Below are positions 1 through 10,778 of a DNA stretch of 64,000 nt, one piece after another (within the stretch, counting starts at the first letter, position 1; each line of letters begins with the position of its first letter). The stretch spans positions 1,922,001 to 1,986,000 of the forward strand of contig JAHEWK010000003.1 in the NCBI GenBank assembly GCA_020740775.1. Reading direction: 5' to 3'. The translations under genes and the position numbers were made by a program. The notes below the pieces were generated by a model. The model was not told the origin of the DNA and searched no databases. It worked only from the letters and a program-made list of their open reading frames with translations. This DNA is from Ilyonectria destructans. Taxonomy: Eukaryota > Ascomycota > Sordariomycetes > Hypocreales > Nectriaceae.

Positions 1-1830
1 GATGGGGGCGCCGTAGCGGTCACAGCCCGCTAAAAAAGGTACCTAGCCCACGGTATCTGAGGACCCTCAGGGAGAGAGGAGGTGCTGAGAGTTGGGGCTA
101 GGCGGGTTAGAGAAAACGGCCACACCGGCTGCTGCTCTAGGCCTGTTTGGGGCCGGCGACTGTTGATGATGCCTCGCTGGAGACACCGCTGACTCGATTT
201 GCCGGACAGTCTGCCTGTCGGGGCATGTGTATTTTTCTATTTTATTTTACTCGGAAGCCTTGCGAATTTTGGGGTGTCTGGCGTGCAGGGGAGCACAGGT
301 ATCAAGTGAGACGGAGACGGCTACGGCTGGTGGTGTGGACTTGACTTGTTAGCGGGAATGGAACGGGATGGTACTGTGGCTAGACCGGCGTGGGCGGAGG
401 TGCTAGTCGACTGGAAGTTGTTCCGCAAGCCCGCGAGGTTGCTATCGAAGATGTGAGTGAACTACTAGAATGAATGCAGAGGACGGATCATGCACAGTTT
501 ACAATGCAGGTGCCTGCCTTATCAAAGTGTCACAGGGCTGGGTCATGGCATGGATCCCAACAGCCGGGCTTCAGCAAATCCCCCTCCCCATGCTCGTTCG
601 GGAATGATGGATGCTGGCCATGGAACGTGGGTGTTCCCTGTTCTCGAGTTGATTAAGGCTGGAGCGTCGCGCAGAGGAAATGCGAGAGCTGCCTAAATGA
701 AGTAAACGGCTAAACCCTCAAGTTGACACGCGACAATGCTTAATACAAGATGGCGCCCACTTCCTTGGGTGCAGCGGCTGACAGGCAGGACAGGCAGATA
801 GATAGATAGATAGATAGATAGACGCAGGCAGCGAAGATTCCAACCCGTCTCAGCCAAGCAGAGTTCACGGGCTGTCCACGAGCCGGCGAGGCACCTGTAA
901 CTTGCACTGCTGCAATGCCATCCCACCCTCTGAGCATGTCCTTTTTTCTTCGTTGTTGCTCGCCGTGGCGGGTGGGTTGGCACTGATTGACTCGTGGCAC
1001 CACGGCATTCCAGATTCCAGACCCCTGAAGCGGCCATGAGGTGTCCCTGCCGTTGTGGCGCCTGGCCTTGTCGCCTTGTCCTCTTTGGGCACCGTCTTGC
1101 GGAGTGGGTTTCGGCCTGCTCGATACCGGATTATTCCAAACCATACTCGACGTCATCGTCGCCACCTCACTCACACACATACAGGGCATGGAACTTATGG
1201 AAGCCGCCGATGCTTCGGGCCAATCCATCATCAAAAGCCACAGCATCATCAGCATCTCATGATAACATGCTCAGCCACATTCCGCTCGCAATCGTAATCG
1301 GACTTGCCTCAAACAAATACCGCCACGCATAGTGCGTCAAGCATGAGGCTCTTCATCTCTGCCATCTAACTGGTCGATGTCCGCTGTTTCATCACTATCC
1401 AGTGGCTAAGCTTCAATTAAACTGGCACACTGCGGCCGAACATTGACAGGCTGCTAGATTGGACGACGTGCCATGATTATGCCGCAACATCACCTTGGTT
1501 CTACCGTACTAGTCGCACCTAAACTCATCCTGACCTACAGATCACATGGCGAATACTTGCAAACACTTTGAGTAGCAATCTTCATCGTGTTGAGATAATT
1601 GCTCATCCGGCCTTGTAAGTAATCTTGTTTTACTTGTACATAATCCCCGACCTAGCCCAGCCGTTTCCCAGGTCTAGATCCCCGTCACCAGAAGAGAAGT
1701 GAATCGTTAAAAAAATCCGTAACCAATTGTACATGAGTTGAAGTGAAAACTGAAAGTAGGGATCTCGCTCTGTCCAAAGTCCCTTTCCCGCCTTTTTTTG
1801 GGCATCATCAATGGAAGAAAGACTCTGGAT
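1..1830. other. no gene recognised; downstream flank of the LPMO gene
   Basis: Short open frames occur on both strands but none has a recognisable motif, spliced continuation or family resemblance. The right part should contain the 3' UTR of the minus-strand LPMO gene. A tetranucleotide microsatellite is the only clear structure. Confidence 0.6.
796..822. repeat. AGAT/GATA microsatellite
   Basis: About 27 bp of uninterrupted 4-bp repeats, directly preceded by two short CAGG-type units. A simple-sequence repeat in non-coding DNA, expected to vary in length between strains. Confidence 0.9.
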
Positions 1831-3437
1831 TTAGTCGCAGAGACCAAATGCAGACTGGCAATGACAGCTGCAGTGGCGGGTCTTGCGACCACACTTGCCC
1901 TTCTTGGAGCAGCAGTTGCCAAAGGAGCTGCCCTCGCAAGTCTGGCCGGTCTCGCCGCCGCATCGGCCATCCTCGGACACCTTGAGGCCGCTATCGTTAC
2001 CGGAGCTCTCGGAAGTCTGCTCGGGGCTGGCGTCGTAGATGGAGGTAGCCTCCTCAGGGACCACGTAGACGGAAGTCGCTTCCGCGGACGACTCATCAGT
2101 GGTGACGGCAACCTTAGCGGTGGTGGTGGCAGCGGGCACCTCGTAGGCGACAGAGGTCTCCTCAGCATCGGCCTTGGCAGTGGTGGCAGCAGCCTTGGAC
2201 GTGGTGGCAGCGGCCTTAGCAGTGCTGGAGGAGGTATCATCGCTGGAGTCGGAGCCATCACTGCCGGTCACAGGGGTGGTCTTGAAGCTGCCATAGGGAG
2301 AAGGGATAGGGCCAGCGACATCAGCGAAGACCTCGGACAGATCATAGTCGGGGAGGCCATCATAGTTGCCAGCTTCGCAGTTCTCGTCAATCTTGGTGCA
2401 GTAGTTGTTCCAGGTGGTGCAGCCGGAGTAACCGCTAGGGGGGACGCTGGCCCAGCAAGTATCGGCCTGCTTCCAGCAAACCTCGGAAGAAGCCCAGCAG
2501 CCATCCTGAGTAGAGTAGGTGTCGAGAGCCTTACCGCACCAGTTGGCGTTCTTGGCGAGGCAGCCGTCGGGGATAACGCCGTCCTTCTGGGTCTGGGTCC
2601 CCTTGGTGCTGACGGACTCGGAGGTGGGGATGTAGACGTCGGGGCCGGGGATGGGGTACTCGCCCAGGGGCGTCTCGTAGATGTTGAAGGTGAGGCCAGC
2701 ATCGTCGGTGGAGAGGTAGCCAGGGATGCTGACCTCGTACTTCTCGGGGATCTCCAACTCGACATCAGGGCCGCTCTCGATGAAGATCTGGGCACAGCTG
2801 GTGTAGAACTGAGGGTCGCCCTCAGGGGCGGCGTGGAGGGCGAGGACCTCGGGGCGGACAAGGTAGTAGCCCGAGGGGAGGCCGGTGGGCAGGTCAACGG
2901 ACAGATGGCCGTTATTGGAACGGAGGGTGTCGGTACACCAGGTGTCGCTCGCGACGTCGTAGCCGTCCTCCCAGATCTTGAACCAACCACTGCCGGCGGC
3001 GGAGGTGCTGAACATGTCGTCAACCTTCTTGATGTAGACACTGCAGGGGCCCTTGTGGCCCTCGGCGATGACACCAGGCTCTTCGTATGAAGGAGACGCG
3101 CGGAACTCGAAGCTCAGCTGGGAACCGCTTTTGGCGGCGCAGACAAAGTCGACAGCGTTCGCACCACCACTACCTAGACACGATATTTGTTAGTCTCGGT
3201 TTGTTTCTCTCTTGGTGACAACACCAATCAAGTGCATGTCGAGGAGGAGAAGCCCATACCACAAGCCATGGCGTCGCCATTGAGGGGGTAGATGGGGAAG
3301 TTGCCCTTTGAAGCATCGGTGGGCTCGCGGACACAAGTTCCGTCACCCTGGTTCTCGCCGTCGACGTAGAAGGTGGTGAAGAGGGTGTGGGCACTCGCGG
3401 CGGTGGCGAAGCCAAGGGCGGTAGCAAGGAACTTCAT
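1831..3437 (-). CDS. secreted AA9 lytic polysaccharide monooxygenase with C-terminal CBM18-like domain
   Basis: Copper enzyme that cleaves glycosidic bonds oxidatively in crystalline polysaccharide, normally cellulose; extracellular. Two exons, 3437-3260 and 3173-1831, with an 86-bp intron, give 506 aa. Residues 1-16 are a signal peptide whose removal exposes His17, the N-terminal copper ligand of the family. The second brace histidine is His99 in GHKGP, the axial tyrosine is Tyr183 in QFYTSC, and the conserved His173 lies in LALH. After the catalytic domain comes a Cys-rich extension seen in many AA9 proteins, then a Ser/Thr/Ala-rich linker, then a Cys-rich end (residues 461-506) with the CBM18 pattern of paired CC, CG and CQ. 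Two CBM18 aromatics appear replaced (Lys486, His493). A TATA box and a 13-bp direct repeat lie upstream. AA9 identity is firm; CBM18 assignment is by pattern. Confidence 0.93.
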
Positions 3438-3770
3438 GGTGAAAGGTATGCTGGTGAAAGTCGAGAACACTTGTTGTCGAGGCTGAAGATGAAGATGAAG
3501 TCGAGTAGAAAAACCTGTTTCTACTATTCAGCCGCTGGGGCAAAGAAGTTGTTGCTGAGAGTTGTTGAAGAGGGAGTGACGGGCCCTAGAGGCAGCAAGC
3601 AAAGGAGTGAATGGGGTCAAATGAATGAATGAGTGAATAAAGGAATGAATCTCTGCTAGAGAGCGAGCGAGGAAAGCACACGGAAGAACAGTTGCTCAAC
3701 ACCAGATTGAGGAAGAAGGGTGGCGAGAGAAGAGAGGAAGGGAAGCCATCACCGGCCGGGCTGGCGTCCC

Positions 3771-3776
3771 TATATA
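3771..3776 (-). promoter_or_regulatory. TATA box for the LPMO gene
   Basis: TATATA read within CCTATATAGG, 335 bp upstream of the LPMO start codon on the minus strand. The distance implies a leader of roughly 280-300 nt. No transcript start was observed, so this is positional inference. Confidence 0.45.
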
Positions 3777-3783
3777 GGCGGCG

Positions 3784-3844
3784 CATCTGCCCCTAGACAG
3801 ATCCACGGATGGAGCTCGATCCCACGGTAACCATCTGCCCCTAG
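3784..3844 (-). promoter_or_regulatory. 13-bp direct repeat upstream of the LPMO TATA box
   Basis: CATCTGCCCCTAG occurs exactly twice, at 3784-3796 and 3832-3844, 48 bp apart, immediately upstream (for the minus-strand gene) of the TATA box. Exact duplication in a promoter suggests paired binding sites for one regulator. It does not match the CreA SYGGRG consensus, and no regulator is assigned. Confidence 0.35.
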
Positions 3845-4458
3845 GCCTGGGAGCACTGGGGATGGATGCCCCCATCCGCGGAACCCTGCAGCAGTGGAAA
3901 CCAACGAGCAAACGCGCGCTCCCTGGTGCCGCCAATGGAACTCAGACCGCACGGCGGCGTGAGAACTGACCTGGGCCGACCCCGGGACGCAGGGCCAAGC
4001 CGTCCCATCCATGCCCTGGGCCTGTTGGGCCGGCGTCTAACATCTCGCAGAAGTCATAACTCGCAGAACACAGACCAGAGAGCGTCTTCCGGCAGGCGGG
4101 GGCCCCTCTCTCTCAAACATGTGGCTGGCTGCTTGGTCCAATCCTTAATCCCTCCTCAGCTTGCGGCTTGTTTGCCGTGGGCTTGGCGACACGACACGAC
4201 GACTTGGCTCACCCGTCGGCAATCAAACTGGGGACGGGGGATTGAGCCAGGAGCAAGGAGCAAGGAGGAGCAAAGAAAACAACAGGACGATTGATCCAGT
4301 CCGGACCCAGAATGGCGGCCACCGCCTCTTCCTTCGCCAAGACCAACGGACATGCCAACATGAAACGAAAAAGAAGGCATCGCGCGCTTTCCTCTCTTTC
4401 GCTCCGCTGGGCGTCTGCATCTCTCTCCCGTGCGATCTCGCCTCTCGCCCCTCGCTCC

Positions 4459-4526
4459 CCGCCTCGTCCATATCCCGCCTCATCCGTATCCATCCCGCCT
4501 CGTCCGTATTCCGCTTCGTCCATGTC
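4459..4526. repeat. degenerate 16-19 bp pyrimidine-rich tandem repeat
   Basis: Four imperfect copies of a unit resembling CCGCCTCRTCCRTATC lie head to tail. The copies differ by transitions and small length changes. Non-coding; probably replication slippage in the spacer. Confidence 0.7.
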
Positions 4527-5845
4527 CCGTGTCCCGCCTCTCTCGCACTCGCGTTCCTGCGTTCCTTGGTGGACGGACTGGCACACTCCACCTGTGCGCT
4601 TTTCCTCGATCCCCTCCCGAACGCTGGCAGCCAATCGACCCAACCAACCGAAACAGACGGGCTGCAAGCCTACGGAGGTTTTCCCGCGAGGGGGCTGCGG
4701 GTAAGTATGCAAGGTACAGAGCGCCTGTTGGCTGTCCCTCGCAGCCACGTCTCTTGTGCCGGCGCACTGCAGCTGGGCTCAATTAGGCGGGTACATACAG
4801 AGCAGGCCATCCGCCTCCGCCTCCGCCGTGACTGATGAGCGCGAGTGTCCGAAGGAAACATCCAAGGATCTCCAATGGATGATCGTCCGGCGGGCCCGGC
4901 GTCCCACCAGCTGCATCGGCGGCGTGCAGTGGTGCGACCTCCAAGGGCCTCGCTCCCCAAGGCTCCTCAGCTGCGCGTATCCAAGCCCGCTTTTGCCCCT
5001 GGCCGATGGGCCTGGCCGCCTGTGGACCAAGGATCAGGGCAATCCTCGATTCAGGACCCCAGCGGCGGGCCACAATCGTTGACTAAGTCCGTAGCATGGA
5101 GAATAAAGTTAAGGTGCAAAAAAAAGTCTGTTTAAGCTGTGAACCTTTGACACGCATGCAGCGGCTTCTCCCGCGGCAATGGCGACAAGGCCCCCCGCCA
5201 CCCTTGACATGTTCACCACACAAAACCAGCTCACCCAACGCCAAGTATTGCTCTGTAGAAGGATGCTGTTTTAATAAAAGCAAAAGGGCACCAGACTAGC
5301 ATCACGATCCAGCAATCAGCCACATGGACAACACTCGCCAGGGATCAGGCTCAGAGTCTATCCCATCTGACAGATGGATCCTCTCCCCTCACCTCAGCTA
5401 ATGAAGCCAGGGGCCGCAGCATCCATGCTTCCCCCTTCGCCCCTTCACCCCAAACCTCAAACCCCAAACTTCAAACCCGGGACCTGCCAAAGACTATTAA
5501 AGCCTGGCGTACGACGTACGTTACCCGAAAGCAGGAGGGTCTGCGCAGGCAACTTGCGGCAACAAGTTCCGCTGTCATCCCATCTCCCATTACTTCCCAG
5601 TTCCCAGCTCGCACACATTCGCTATGTGTTGTAAGTTAGCGATCCCCCGTCAATGACAACTGGCACAGTCTAGCTTGTACCCATGATCCCAGTACGGCTT
5701 CCTGCCTGTTGGTTGGAGCCTGCAATGGAGAGATGGAGAGATTGAGCGCTTGGCTCATTGCTTGTGAATTTCCCTTGATCCCCCAATTGACTCCATCCAT
5801 GACACCGCACAGCTCACAATCCAATCCAAGTGCCGACAATGTACA

Positions 5846-5849
<4 letters not shown>

Positions 5850-5882
<33 letters not shown>
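5850..5882. repeat. CT dinucleotide microsatellite
   Basis: About 33 bp of uninterrupted CT/TC repeat in the spacer between the LPMO and chaperonin-10 genes. No function can be assigned from sequence. Confidence 0.95.
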
Positions 5883-5885
<3 letters not shown>

Positions 5886-6774
5886 ATCTCATCCCATCTC
5901 TTATTCCCCGCTCCAACACCCTTGCCTCGTCGTCGTAGTTCGCAAGCCAAGGCAACACAATGTCCCCATAAACGTAGTTTACTTGCGAGCGCCTCCCAAG
6001 TATAGCAATGATCCCTCCCCCACCTCAGGGGCCACCTAAGAAACAAAACGAAACAAGAAACAGAGCCCGCTATTTACCCAGAAGCATGCTGTTCTGCAGC
6101 CCCAATACGACCGCAACCGCAGCCGCTTTGCGCTCTGACCTGTCCTGGCCCACAACCTAAATGTAGAGTGTAGGAGAAATGGCCACGGCCCCTCTTGACC
6201 ATAGATGCATTGTGACCTTGGGCCATTGACGCTGCACGATGATTGCGGCCTGTGAGCCAATGGATGCGATCCCCCTGCGTTTCGACGTAGCACGGAAGTG
6301 CCGTCCCTCGTCCACCCTGTGGCTGTTACTGTTGGCTTCTGCGGAGCGCTGCAAAACTTCCCTTCGTACGGATTAGGCGAGCTTTCGTTTTCCCTCACGT
6401 CACATCACATCACATTATATGGACTTTTCGATGTCTCCAGTCACCATGCACCAATTCGAAGACATGTCTGAGGTTGAAAGGGCAAAATGCAAGAGTGGAG
6501 ATTGAAACCGAGCTTTTCTGCGCGACCAACATGATGGCTTGCGGCAACAGGGTTGGGGCATCTCCAACCGTCTTTCTCCTACACGTCAAGTCGTACCGGG
6601 GATGATTGGTCTTGTTTTTCCCACACCTACTTTACATATCCAACATCCCCTCTCCATCTCGTAGCCTCTTCGGCGAAAGAAGGCCCGCCACACTTTGCCC
6701 CATCTTCGACAACAGCTGTCGCTTCGCTATGGTACAGTATGGTACACTCTGGCCCAACGTGGATCGGGGGTATC

Positions 6775-7449
6775 TTATTCGTTAATCTTGGCCAGGATCC
6801 TACAGAGTGATGCTTCGTTAGCATCGTAATCATGGGTCGGGGATCATGTGAGTGGCTTGGAAGCTGGGCGGTTACTCACTCGCTGTCGCGGAACAACTGG
6901 TACTCCTCCTCACCGGCCTTGACGGGCGAGCCACCGAACTGCAGCCACGTTAGCACAGCTATTCTTGACTTTTTGATGTTCCCTTGCAGACGCTGGAGCA
7001 TCGTCATTTGTCATCATACCTGGGGGATCAGGACGCGGTCACCAATGGCAACACCCATGGGCAATCGGTTGCCCTTCTTGTCGAGGGCACCGGGGCCGAC
7101 AGCCACAACCTTGGCCTCGTTGAGCTTCTCAACGCTGGACTCGGGCAGGAAGATGCCGCTGGCGGTCTTGGCCTCGGCCTTGACACGCTGGACCAGGACA
7201 CGGTCAAGGAGGGGAGCGAGAGCTCGGATGGATCGAATAGAGGTGGCCTGCAGTGCACAATTCTGTCAGCTCGAGTCTTCTTCCTCTTCTCTGCTTCATC
7301 GTCTGCATGTCTTGTGGTCCATTGACCCTCTCGACAAATAGTTCAATTGCCGAGGAAGTGACGCCGAAGGTCTTTCGAAGAAGCTACCCCTCGGCAACCC
7401 CCCTTGCGGACGCTTGCGGGCAGGTGGGAAAAGCAGATGCACGCACCAT
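6775..7449 (-). CDS. hsp10: mitochondrial chaperonin-10 (Hsp10, GroES family)
   Basis: Co-chaperonin lid of the mitochondrial Hsp60 folding chamber. Four exons: 7449-7447, 7247-7020, 6938-6880 and 6799-6775. Introns are 199, 81 and 80 bp, all GT-AG, giving 104 aa, the usual length for fungal cpn10. The first exon holds only the ATG; joining it to exon 2 gives MATSIRSIRALAPLLDRVLV, a typical N terminus. Other family features are the mobile-loop region (EAKTASGIFLP), VVAVGPG and GDRVLIPQFGG. The C terminus reads EILAKINE. Imported without a cleaved presequence in known homologues. The long first intron may hold regulatory sequence. A heat-shock-element-like TTCCAGAA lies 130 bp upstream of the ATG. 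Confidence 0.95.
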
Positions 7450-8045
7450 TGTGATTGAGTTGTGTGAGATCGAAATAACACGGAGGAAGTTCGTAGAGTC
7501 GTACGGAATGAGTAGAGTTCGGGGGAGAGTGTTGTTCAATGGGGTTCAAATCGGGGGTGGACCTCGCTTTCCAACAGCTTCCAGAAGAATGGCCAGCAAT
7601 TTTTTCCCCAAGCTCGGCTCTGGATTTCCCCGGCTCCGAGACCGCCGGCATCCCATCCCGACGTCACAGACCTAACCATTCACGTGCCTCACAATGTCGA
7701 GCTAGAGTGCTTCTTGCCGACTCAGCCAATCCGTGTGCCGCATTTGCAATCGAAATCGCTTCTCTGTTACTAGGATTGGTGACTATCTTCTAACGCTGGT
7801 GTCAAATCTACTAATCATCCTATTACCGACCGGCTGACACCGCTTCCTTGCCCCCAATTGCTGTTCCAACATCTATCTGTAATCGTGCGCTGCTACCAAG
7901 CTATGTCATGTACGTCAATATACGAATCCGCTTCCATCCATAACCCCAATTTGTTAGCTACCCAGCAATCCTTCTCCAAACGCCAATTTCCTATGACAAT
8001 GCCCGCTGCGAATCTCTCCTGTCCCTGTTGAGTCTCATCCCCCTT
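7450..8045. other. intergenic: hsp10 promoter and kinase 3' flank
   Basis: About 600 bp between two minus-strand genes. It must hold the hsp10 promoter and the 3' UTR of the upstream kinase. Nothing coding was recognised. Confidence 0.7.
7579..7586. promoter_or_regulatory. possible heat-shock element upstream of hsp10
   Basis: TTCnnGAA in the form TTCCAGAA, 130 bp upstream of the hsp10 start. Only two units of the nGAAn array are present, so this is weak. A CRE-like CGACGTCA (7659-7666) and an E-box CACGTG (7681-7686) lie farther upstream. Confidence 0.3.
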
Positions 8046-10778
8046 CTATGCCTTGTGTCCTGGCTGCTGATTGGCCGGCGGCTCCAGAGTGTGCGTGTGG
8101 TCCTCAGCTGGGATAACCTCGCCGTGGTCAAACTGCTGGCAAATTACCGTGTCCGCAACCCACGGCTCTTGCAGGATTTCGTCCATTCGAACTCGAGTTT
8201 TGGGGTCGATCTCAAGCATCCGGCTGACGATGTGTCTACTCTCCCTGGGGAGCAGTCGCAGAATACGCCATGGACCCTTGATGGTTTCCTTCTTCTCGGT
8301 CGTTCCACTACTTGTTGTTGCGGCGGGTTGCGGGGTACTTGCAGGAGCTGGCTGGTCGGCGGTTCCCTCTTCCTTACGATCATGCTTCTCGTGGTGGTGG
8401 TGGTGCTTGTCCTTTCCAGTATCTTCTGGGAGGAAATCCCGTGCCGGCGTGGTGGTCAAGTCGTTAGTCGACTTGGACGGCATGATCAGCTTCTTGGGGT
8501 CGTGTCCCGGGGTCGGATCGGCGGCGAATAGCTTGAAAGAGTTATCCGTCATACGGGGGAGCTTCCAGGGGAATCGGCGGAGCGTCATGCAGCAGAAGAT
8601 GATGGCGAGAGACCAGATGTCCACCGCCACAGCGTCGTATTCCTTGGAATCGTAAACTTCCGGGGCGAGGTAGGGGTCGGATCCAACAATGCCTTTATGA
8701 TTGTGTTAGTCAATTGCGATTTTCTCATCAAATGTGTGTACTAAACGTACCTTTGGCGGGGACCGTCTCGGTCTCAAAGGGATACTTGAAGACGTGGGCA
8801 CTACCGAAATCGATTATCTTCATGATACCCTTATCGCTCACAACGACGTTATCCAATTTCAAGTCGCGATGAGCAAGACCCACGCTGTGCAGGTACGTCA
8901 CTCCGTTCAGAATCTGCAGGAAAGCACACGTTATCTCCTCCCGCGACATCTTCCCCGTCATGACAATGGCAAAGAGATCGAATGGCGCATACTCCATGAC
9001 TTCGTACCAACGGCCTTTCTCTTGCAGGATATCCAATGTCTCGATGATGTTGCCGTGGTGGAGGGTAGACCCGACACAAAACTCAGCCGTGACCTTCTTG
9101 TTATACTCCTTCTCGGTCTCGTATGTGTGTCTGGCGCGGAATTCCTTGACAGCAAACACGGTTCCGTCATCTTTGCGCTTCATAAGCCTGACCGAGCCAC
9201 CCGCTCCAGATCCCAAGAATTTTCCCAATTTGCCATACCGCGAGGAGAGGCTATGATCATCTCCAAAAGGTAACTGCTGAGTGGATCGAGAACTTGGTGG
9301 TGTTTTCGTCCCTGACACGGTCGGTGCTGGTGACGAGTCCCTCTTCTTGCTATGGTGGCTGTGTCCTGGCTTCCTGAAGAAGCGCTTCAGGTCCGCCATG
9401 GATCCATGAGGGCCAGGGTGACCGTGACTGGCGGTGCTATCACCGTGTGTGAGATCATCGGTGCTGCCTTTTACGCCCCCAAAGAAAGTAGATCCACGCT
9501 TGTCAGACAAACTCGCTTTCGATGCATGCGGGGAGCTGTGCTTCTTCTTCCTAGAAAAGACAAATCGGGGGTCGATTGAGTGTTTGGTGGCAGCCTGTGG
9601 TGGCGGCGGACGGCGTCCTTTGGCATATGGATCATTGAGATCACCGCCAGGGGTTACGGGCTTGGAGTAGAAATTCGACGCAGAGCTCCGGGAGGGGCTC
9701 GAGTCTCGGGAAGCAGGCACGGAGCCGGGTCCCACACCGAACATTCCTCGTCGATGCGACGACTTATTTCTCTCCTCAGCCGATGAAGCTCTTCGGATAG
9801 AATGATCTGAAGTGGCTCGCTCGCCGGTGGGTCTCCTCTCGGGGGCTGGCGAGGGTCCATCTTGAGATGACGACGGTTGAGGGGTAATTGTTGGTGGTTC
9901 ATGAACAGTCGGTACACTTGTGCCGTCCTTGGCGACCTTGTCGATGCCGGGTTGGCTGGATCCAGCCGGAGTGAGAGGGGGAGACGCCAACGCGGAGAGT
10001 CTCGGGCTGCCGTGAGGGGATTGGAAGTGTGCGGAGGTGGGAGTTGTCAACCTAGTGGAAGGGCCAGACTCGTCTTCATGAGATGGGACCTAAGAACGAT
10101 GACAGTCAGCATCAGCGAGCTTGGACTTGTGTGAGAGGGATGCGATTCGACGGATTTAACTCTTGGATAAGCACCTCGACCCAGAGATGGACGAAAAGCA
10201 AGTACACATTGTACCAGTTGGTGAGATCTGAACCAACAGCACATGGTGGAGGGTGCCAAAGCAACCCGTCTGTTTGAAAAGAGGGGCACGGGGTCACATA
10301 CTCTGGAGGGTGGAAGCGAGAAGGCCTCGAAATGGCAAGTATTCATCCGCAGCTCTTGAAGTGAACGGCCATGGAGCGACTTGGTGAAGGCCTGGAGCTG
10401 GTCGGCAGCGACCTCAGTGAAGGAGCTCGACTCGTCCCGCTCGGCCGGGTCGGTTGACGGTTCGTTGACAATGGTTGCGGCGGAGACGGCGGGGGTTATC
10501 TCGACGGTGGCGGCGAACCGGACGCCAGCATCGTCATTGTTCATCTTGTGTTCGGTGTTGGACGAATCTGTAGGCTGTTGGGAAGGCTCGGGAGCTGTAT
10601 CACAAGCAAAGGTCAGCGATTGCGATCGCCTCAAGCATCGATGGTTGATGGTTGATGGCCGATGCGCCCGCGTGAGAGCCAAGGTGGGGCAGCTCACAAC
10701 CCGGCATCGCCGGATGAGAAACTCACCAGAGACGCCCTCCGCGGAGGGATGCTCGCCGAGGGGAGATGGAGGAGCCAT
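8046..10778 (-). CDS. Ser/Thr protein kinase of the Hal4/Sat4 (Npr1-related) family
   Basis: Fungal-specific kinase family regulating potassium transporters and nutrient permeases at the plasma membrane. Four exons, 10778-10727, 10594-10302, 10089-8751 and 8692-8046, with introns of 132, 212 and 58 bp, give 776 aa. The first ~390 residues are low-complexity and rich in Ser/Pro, with the conserved SLPPSRVPSHEDE segment spanning the second intron. The kinase domain begins at the glycine loop GSGAGGSV (about 408-415). It has the ATP lysine Lys430 in [13 protein letters not shown] (Asp524), DFGSAH (Asp542) and YLAPE, so it should be active. A charged, His-rich insert (HHHHHEKHD) lies between the conserved FPWKLPR segment and the terminal [10 protein letters not shown] motif. 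The start was chosen because its exon splices in frame to the rest; the internal ATG at 10544 is an alternative. Confidence 0.9.

Larger units (their letters stand above)
3438..6774. other. intergenic: LPMO promoter and chaperonin-10 3' flank
   Basis: About 3.3 kb without a recognisable gene. Several frames stay open for 100-220 codons around 4160-4840, but they overlap in all frames and translate to low-complexity Arg/Ser/Pro sequence, as expected in GC-rich DNA with few stops. The stretch holds the LPMO promoter, a degenerate pyrimidine-rich tandem array and a CT microsatellite. Confidence 0.55.

Noticed and set aside
1798..3090. 430-codon open frame on the plus strand
   Set aside because: It lies antisense to the LPMO coding exon, translates to Gly/Leu/Val-rich sequence and follows from GC-rich third positions; the LPMO frame has clear family motifs.
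3780..4200. CreA/CRE1 sites in the LPMO promoter
   Set aside because: The GGGG-containing repeat lacks the pyrimidine required by SYGGRG; no convincing cluster was found.
4161..4835. 224-codon plus-strand frame with overlapping open frames on both strands
   Set aside because: Low-complexity Arg/Ser/Pro translation over pyrimidine-rich repeats, no domain, and every frame is open for similar lengths.
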